A DNA stretch of 64,000 bases from Cunninghamia lanceolata (lineage: Eukaryota; Streptophyta; Pinopsida; Cupressales; Cupressaceae), in NCBI GenBank assembly GCA_027924645.1, contig BSBN01000495.1, positions 372,001 through 436,000 on the forward strand, in the 5' to 3' direction. Positions 58,476 to 64,000 of this stretch are shown here, in pieces. The notes beneath the pieces were generated by a model that was not told the DNA's origin, did not search any database, and saw nothing but the letters and a program-made list of their open reading frames with translations. The translations under genes and the position numbers were made by a program. The stretch's first letter is position 1. The number at the start of each line of letters is the position of its first letter.

Positions 58476-60647
58476 TGTTGTACATATGATGCCTAAGGTT
58501 ATTGTCATTGATCTCAACACTGTCACAGGGTTGAGGAGATTGTTAAGGATGTCATTGAGGTTGTCATTGATGTCAACACTATCATGGAAGTATGATGGTG
58601 TTCATGGTTGGATCAGTGTAGAATTGAGATGGGAATCAGAAGCACTAAGAGAATTAGATGTGTTTATTGTGGCTTGAAGTAGGTTGAATGTTCCATCCTA
58701 ATGTTCCTCAGTTGTATGTGTTGGTACAAAGAAGATTTCACCTTCAAAAGTTGGTGATAGTTTCTATTTCAGGATTACTACTCTTTGAAGACAATCTGGG
58801 AGATTGCTCCACATTCTCATTATATTGATATTGTGCTTCTACAGATTGGAACATAGCTTCCTACAATGTCAAATCTTGTACATGTTCCAAGTTTCATGAT
58901 GTTTTGATTATTGGATGTATGTTTTTCTGTTGACAAGTTTGAAGACAATGTTGGTTCACTAAAGGTGCTTCTAGCATGGTAATGGAATGCTCCTCATTCC
59001 TTTGGTTTTGAAGATATAGTCTTGCAGTTCAAGAGTTAAGTCTAGTATGATGTAAAAGTGCTAAATCCAATGTTTTAGATCACCTACTCCTCCATTGTGA
59101 AAGATATAAGTGACTGAGTTTTGGTTCATGCTCTGGTAGTATGATGTGATGATGAAGACTGAATGGATTTCTCCACATTCCTCTACATTTGTAGATTTAG
59201 CTATGTGGTTATGAAGGTATGTCAATATTCTAGTGAAGTTGATAATTCTAGAGATTTAGATCATTTGCCCTTCCACTGTGAAAGTTATGCATGATAGAGT
59301 ACCGACATGTGTCCTGGCAAAGTGAGACAGTGTTGAAGGCCTATTGGAATGCTCCACATTCCTTGATAAATTAATGCTTGCCATTACAATTTTGAGGATA
59401 TGTTTCTAGATGTGTATTACATGCTTCCTTGCAGTTTCAAGGTTTTTGCTGGTCTGCAGCTTAGTTTTTCAAATGATAGCATGTTGCAATGTGTTTATGA
59501 TGACAAAGTGTTCTCAGAGTTATTGATTGAAGTTGTGTGGCTCAATTCTCTGATGTGTGGTGGAAAAGGAGTGTTTGGGGATGTTTTATGAGTCATGTGG
59601 ACTCATCTGGAAAAGTTTCACAAAGATCTTTCTTGTTTCCAGTTCCGCACAAGGTTTTCAAGTTAATGTGTTCATTATACTTCAAGTCTTCATGTGTTTT
59701 CCTTAAAGCTGTCCTATTTCCATATGAGCAGAGTGTGCGGATGTAATTTCTTGATGTTTGAAGTTGTGAAGGATGTTTTGGACCTGGTTAAGGAAGTGTT
59801 AGAGTCCACAAGGCTTGAATCTCCTATTGGTGTAACATGTGGTTTTACTGAGGACCTATATTCTACACATTTCATGTTGTTTATTGTTTGGCCAACTTGT
59901 AAATGTATTTTTTATGTTGTATCTGGACAACAAGCTATGTAATCAATGTAATATCATGTATAAATAGTGAATCAAATTGAGTGGGAGAGTGTGATTGCAA
60001 TTTGATTGAAAAGCTCGCAAGCAGATAAAAGGCATAATGAATGCATTGTTGATGAGTGACTAAAGGAGAAAGAGTAGAAGTTGTTGATGATATCCTAATT
60101 TATTTTCAAGACATATTTGTGATAGTGATCAAGCATAGAGTGTGCTTGATTGATTAGATCATCAGAAGAAAGTGTGAAGAGGTAGAAGTGCAATCATCAA
60201 AGGTGTAAGCTTCAATGTTAGTTTTAAGACAGTAGAAAGATTGTCATTATTGTAATCCTTTGTAAGTGTGTCCTCATTCAAGAAGTAGATGCTTCCTTAG
60301 GAGTGACCCAAAAACAAAGTCATCAGGGAGTTGAAGATTCCTTCAGAGTGACCCTAAATCAAAGTTACTTAGGGAGTAGCAGCTTCCTTGGGTTATAGCC
60401 CCTAAAAACAAAGTTATCATTTGAGTTTCATTTATTGTGAGTTAATCCTCACCATGGTGTTTCCCTTCTAGGGTTTTCCACATATATCCTGTGTTATGTG
60501 TTGATGTGAATTATGTTAATCTTTCGTGCTCATGTTAATATTTTGATACTTAAGGTTTAATCTTCTCTAGATAAGTTGAATTTATTGAAAGTGGAATATT
60601 GTTTAATACTAATTCTTCCCCCTCTCAATATTCTTGTGTGTCTAATG
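58476..60647 (+). repeat. 3' LTR of the copia element
   Basis: It is 2,172 bp, uninterrupted, and the more complete of the two LTRs. It carries TATAAATA at 59959-59966 and a CCCCCTCTCAATATTCTTG ending that parallels the 5' copy. Confidence 0.95.
59959..59966 (+). promoter_or_regulatory. TATA box in the copia 3' LTR
   Basis: TATAAATA at the position equivalent to 52025-52032. Confidence 0.6.
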
Positions 60648-60652
60648 GTAGT

Positions 60653-63600
60653 GTTGCCTATGTAATTAGAGTTTGTTGTTAATGATAGTTAGAGTCACTA
60701 TGTGAGCATAAATGGTGATAATTACACCGTTGTGAACATTTTGGCCACTTCCCTTTTCCACTATCTATTAAAGATCTCTTGCAAGACTTATGGTTTAGTG
60801 AAGATGGTAAAAAATATTGTTGTATCTTTGGTTTTAAAACATTCTAGTGTAGTCTAAACAATGGTAACTTTTATATATAGATTTGCCTTTATGAGGAGAT
60901 AGTCATTGTTGCTCCATATTTACCTTTGCCTCAATTTTGGATGCATTACAGAATGCTTTTCCAAAAGTATTTGACATAAGGAAGTCTATCTTAGTGCAGA
61001 TAATAGGGGTATGTTTTCTAATTATATATTTGAGAATAGAAATGTTCTAGTATTTATTCATATAAGAACATAGAGTAGTCACATAATCTATTAGTATAGG
61101 ATTCCATATTCTAATCTCTACATTGATGTGGTTGTTAAAATTGATGTATTCATCCTTATAAGTCCTAAGAGGATAATATTCATATTGCAGGGCATTGACA
61201 AAGTCATTCTAGGTCTTGATGGGATTATGTCCTCTATTTTGTGCATTGGTTTCTTGCCACCGGTGCATGACTATGTTCTCCAAATCTCACTCACCACTAG
61301 TCTACATGAGTAAACAATTATAGGCACACTTATGGTTCACATTAATTAGATAAAGATGACTACTATTGGTCATGAGGAAACAACAAGTGTAGTGGTAGAA
61401 TATTAGGTAGGCTACCCTTTTCATGAGGAAGAAGTTCCATATGGAGGAAAAGAATGTTTGGTTATGGAGTAGTGATAGTAGTATGAATGTTTGGTGTTGT
61501 TTATGCGATGCTGATTTTTGTTTGTATGCTGTTAAGTTTTTAACGAGTGTTTTGGAGTAATATATTTAGATGGAGAACTTATATCTAAAATATAGCTTCT
61601 AGATGCACTAACTCAATGCTAGTTGTAAATGATTTTGTTTTTGGACTCTTTGTAAGGATTGGGTTTGTTCTTCTTCAATAATTTCACAAGGATGTGAATT
61701 TTCACTCAACTCTCTCAAGACAACCTCTATCCAATATTTTCTAACCCCTAAACACACAAGCATGATATGCTAGGTGTACAAGAGAGAGAGAATAATATTT
61801 CCTTGGAACATTAGTTCAAACGTTTTTGATTGGTTGTGATTTGCGAATGGTTTGGATTGTTTGTGCTTGATTACTTGATTATTGAATGCCAAATGTGTAA
61901 TCTATGGTTGGGATCTTTCTTAGCTTAAATGCAAAAGGTCCTACAAGATGAACATTTACAAATATTGTAATTGAAAAATCACAATACAAATAAATGAAAT
62001 AAGATTAATCTAAGATGAACCCAAGTGTTTTTAAACTACAGTAAACATGTGATTAACAATGCTATGAATCTTAACTAATTTTTAAAAAATTGTGTATGTT
62101 TTGAATACTAAAACAAATTGAATTTAAATAATACTAACTATTAAAATAAATATGTGTGTTACATACATATGAAAAAGAGATTATTTTATGTTATAATGAT
62201 AAAACCAATTAAAATAACAACATTGTGTTTATTTTCTCTCTTTATCTTTTATGCAATTTAAACAAAAAAACATACAAAAAATAAGAGTAGTTGATTAACA
62301 ATCAATCCAATACTTATTTCTTGTTTTCTTTCAATCTAATCAATGCTTTTAAAACTTGAAACGAGAAATGAAAGTTCTGCGTTTAATGTAAATGTTAACA
62401 AAAGAATGTATCTTTTGTTGTAAAAGGGATTGTTTGATATGTTGTTTTGTTTGGTTATTTCAATGATTCAAAAGAAGTTTATACTACTATTATGAAAGTG
62501 ACAATCATACAGAAATAAACTAATATAATATAGTCTTCTCAAGGTTTAACTAATCTAAATCTAAAGCTTACAAGTGAATGTTGCAATTTTGAAGCAATAA
62601 AATAACTATTCTAATAACTATTCTCTACTCTGAACTATTGCAATGACCAAACTATTCTAAGGTAAAAATAAATGAGAAACCCCATGGATAGGATTTGAGA
62701 CTATCCAAGATATGAAGTTGATTGTTGTTGGAAAGATTGTCCTTAGGAACCCAACTTGGTAACCTTCTCTTCTTCCAACTTTGGATACTCTTCTTGCTAG
62801 AAGGAAGGTAGGTAGGCCACAACCTAAGACTAAGTAAGCATGGAATCAAAGGAGAACACTACTATTGTAATAAATTGTGAAGATTTAGACTTGACAAATG
62901 AGGAATTGTAAAGCTTTAAATCTATAAAAGACAAACTATATGAAAACCTATGAAAATAGATAGAATTTTGATAGATCTCTCTAAAATGGATACTTAGACC
63001 TGCTATTGTAGGTGTGTGTGGAGAGGCAAGAGCAAAAGTTTTTAGAAGCAATCAAAATATATGTACAAATCTTTTTTTTAAAACTATTAATAAGATTAAG
63101 TCCACAATTTGAGAGAATAACTAAGAGTTTATTGTGCTAGGCATATTCAATGGTGGAATTCTGAAGCCAAATTTAGTGCAAGAAAACTGGCACATTGGCA
63201 AAAATTAGATGTAGGATTGCTAGTTTTACTAGTACGAGATCGTTAGGCAAACATAAAATTGTTGAAATGATCACAAGTTTGGCATATGGGCAATTTGAGT
63301 CACAAGGGGCTAACCTATAAATATTCAATTAATACACACGATTCTCAAATGTAACAAAGCATAAACTCATGACAAATGATCAATAAGCATAAAATATAAG
63401 GAAAATGAGGTTATATATGATGACTTAACACTTCCATCAAGTTTAGATTAGTAGACAAGGTGTATTATTTACAGCATGTAGGTTATGTGTTGGCCCATCA
63501 GGGCATCATAATACTTTCCATGTATGATTGTCCATTTTAAAGCCCTTACATATTTCCCCCCTCATGAAAGACTAGGTGATGCATCATAAAATAGGTATGT

Positions 63601-63739
63601 GGGTTGTTAGCACTTACATGAACTTACCTTATTTGATACATCCCGCATCTAGAACTACAAAATGAAAGAAGAGATCATTTGAAATATAAGGTTGCCTCAT
63701 AAATGACATTTAAAATGGAAATACAAACAAAATTATGTA
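60653..63739. other. Unassigned AT-rich DNA right of the copia element
   Basis: Before the copia insertion this joined the sequence at 50848. I looked for continuation of the minus-strand gypsy fragment and found nothing convincing. Frames are at most about 70 codons. A short AG run occurs near 61781-61790. Confidence 0.5.
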
Positions 63740-64000
63740 CAAGAATGAATATGTGAATTTGAGGAATTGGTGAGTTGTATAAGCAACCCTAATGGAAATA
63801 ACTAGATAGTGTTACCTTGAATACAAGGTGTTCCCAAGATGATGGCCATCATGATGAATAATTAGATAGTGTTGCCTTCCCATAGTGAGGTGTTTCCTTA
63901 TCATTAGGGTGCTTCTTTTTCACTAGGATTGGGATAATATAGTGGTAATAGCCCTCCCAAACTATGTTTTGACTGTATTTTTGAAACCAATGTTGAGGTT
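63740..64000 (+). repeat. Dispersed repeat, copy 2 (runs off the window)
   Basis: It matches 19768-20090 in the same orientation with scattered substitutions, and lacks about 80 bases present in copy 1. The window ends before its right edge. Confidence 0.8.

Larger units (their letters stand above)
50854..60647 (+). mobile_element. Ty1/copia retrotransposon, full structure, inactive
   Basis: LTRs at 50854-54121 and 58476-60647 start TGTTGTACAT; the 5' copy ends ATAACA, and the 3' copy ends TAATG where CA is expected. GTAGT at 50849-50853 and 60648-60652 is a perfect target duplication. A primer-binding site follows the 5' LTR and a purine tract precedes the 3' LTR. The interior holds gag, protease, integrase, RT and RNase H in copia order, with many stops and frame changes. 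LTR length (about 2.2 kb without insertions) and the purine-rich zone after pol suggest the SIRE/Maximus or a similar lineage; that lineage label is tentative. The element interrupts gypsy sequence on its left side and is itself interrupted by a solo LTR. Confidence 0.95.

Overview
The window reads as nuclear DNA of a seed plant with a large, repeat-swollen genome, most likely a gymnosperm such as a conifer. That assignment is an inference. It rests on AT-rich sequence, no convincing host gene in 64 kb, dense nested LTR retrotransposons with long LTRs (0.8-3.9 kb), and Ty1/copia and Ty3/gypsy coding remnants of plant type. I found no rRNA, tRNA, CRISPR array, bacterial operon or organellar gene. 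Nearly everything recognisable is a transposable element or its debris.

Layout, left to right. (1) 1-3086: AT-rich intergenic DNA with a 56-bp tandem repeat and microsatellites. (2) 3087-11885: a solo LTR with target duplication AGAAT, split by a minus-strand LTR element without coding capacity (4898-11158). (3) 12731-19358: a non-autonomous gypsy-like element with a decayed gag/protease-like frame and several tandem arrays before its 3' LTR. (4) 20661-33887: a larger gypsy-like element with a long decayed gag frame and an integrase C-terminal scrap. A 3.9-kb AT-rich segment lies between its polypurine tract and its 3' LTR. (5) 35450-38002: a solo LTR with target duplication TTGCC, related at both ends to the next element. 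(6) 38763-46328: a gag-only element (TR-GAG type) with 2.55-kb LTRs, target duplication AAACT and two primer-binding-site copies. (7) 47643-48995: minus-strand LINE-like debris. (8) 49420-50545: a minus-strand gypsy protease/reverse transcriptase fragment. (9) 50854-60647: a nearly complete but dead Ty1/copia element with target duplication GTAGT; its 5' LTR carries a nested 1,460-bp solo LTR with target duplication GTTAT. (10) 60653-64000: unassigned DNA ending in a repeat also present at 19768-20090.

No working gene set exists here. The copia element has the full gag-protease-integrase-RT-RNase H order but carries about twelve stops, at least four frame breaks and altered catalytic residues. 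The gag-only element could have moved only with enzymes supplied by another element. The most interesting signals lie in the LTRs. Several have a core built from one short motif repeated in both orientations, usually upstream of the TATA-like box. In one family two LTRs share their ends but have entirely different cores of nearly equal length. A second theme is decay: in-frame stops are mostly or wholly TAG, as expected from C-to-T change at CAG (CHG methylation) sites.
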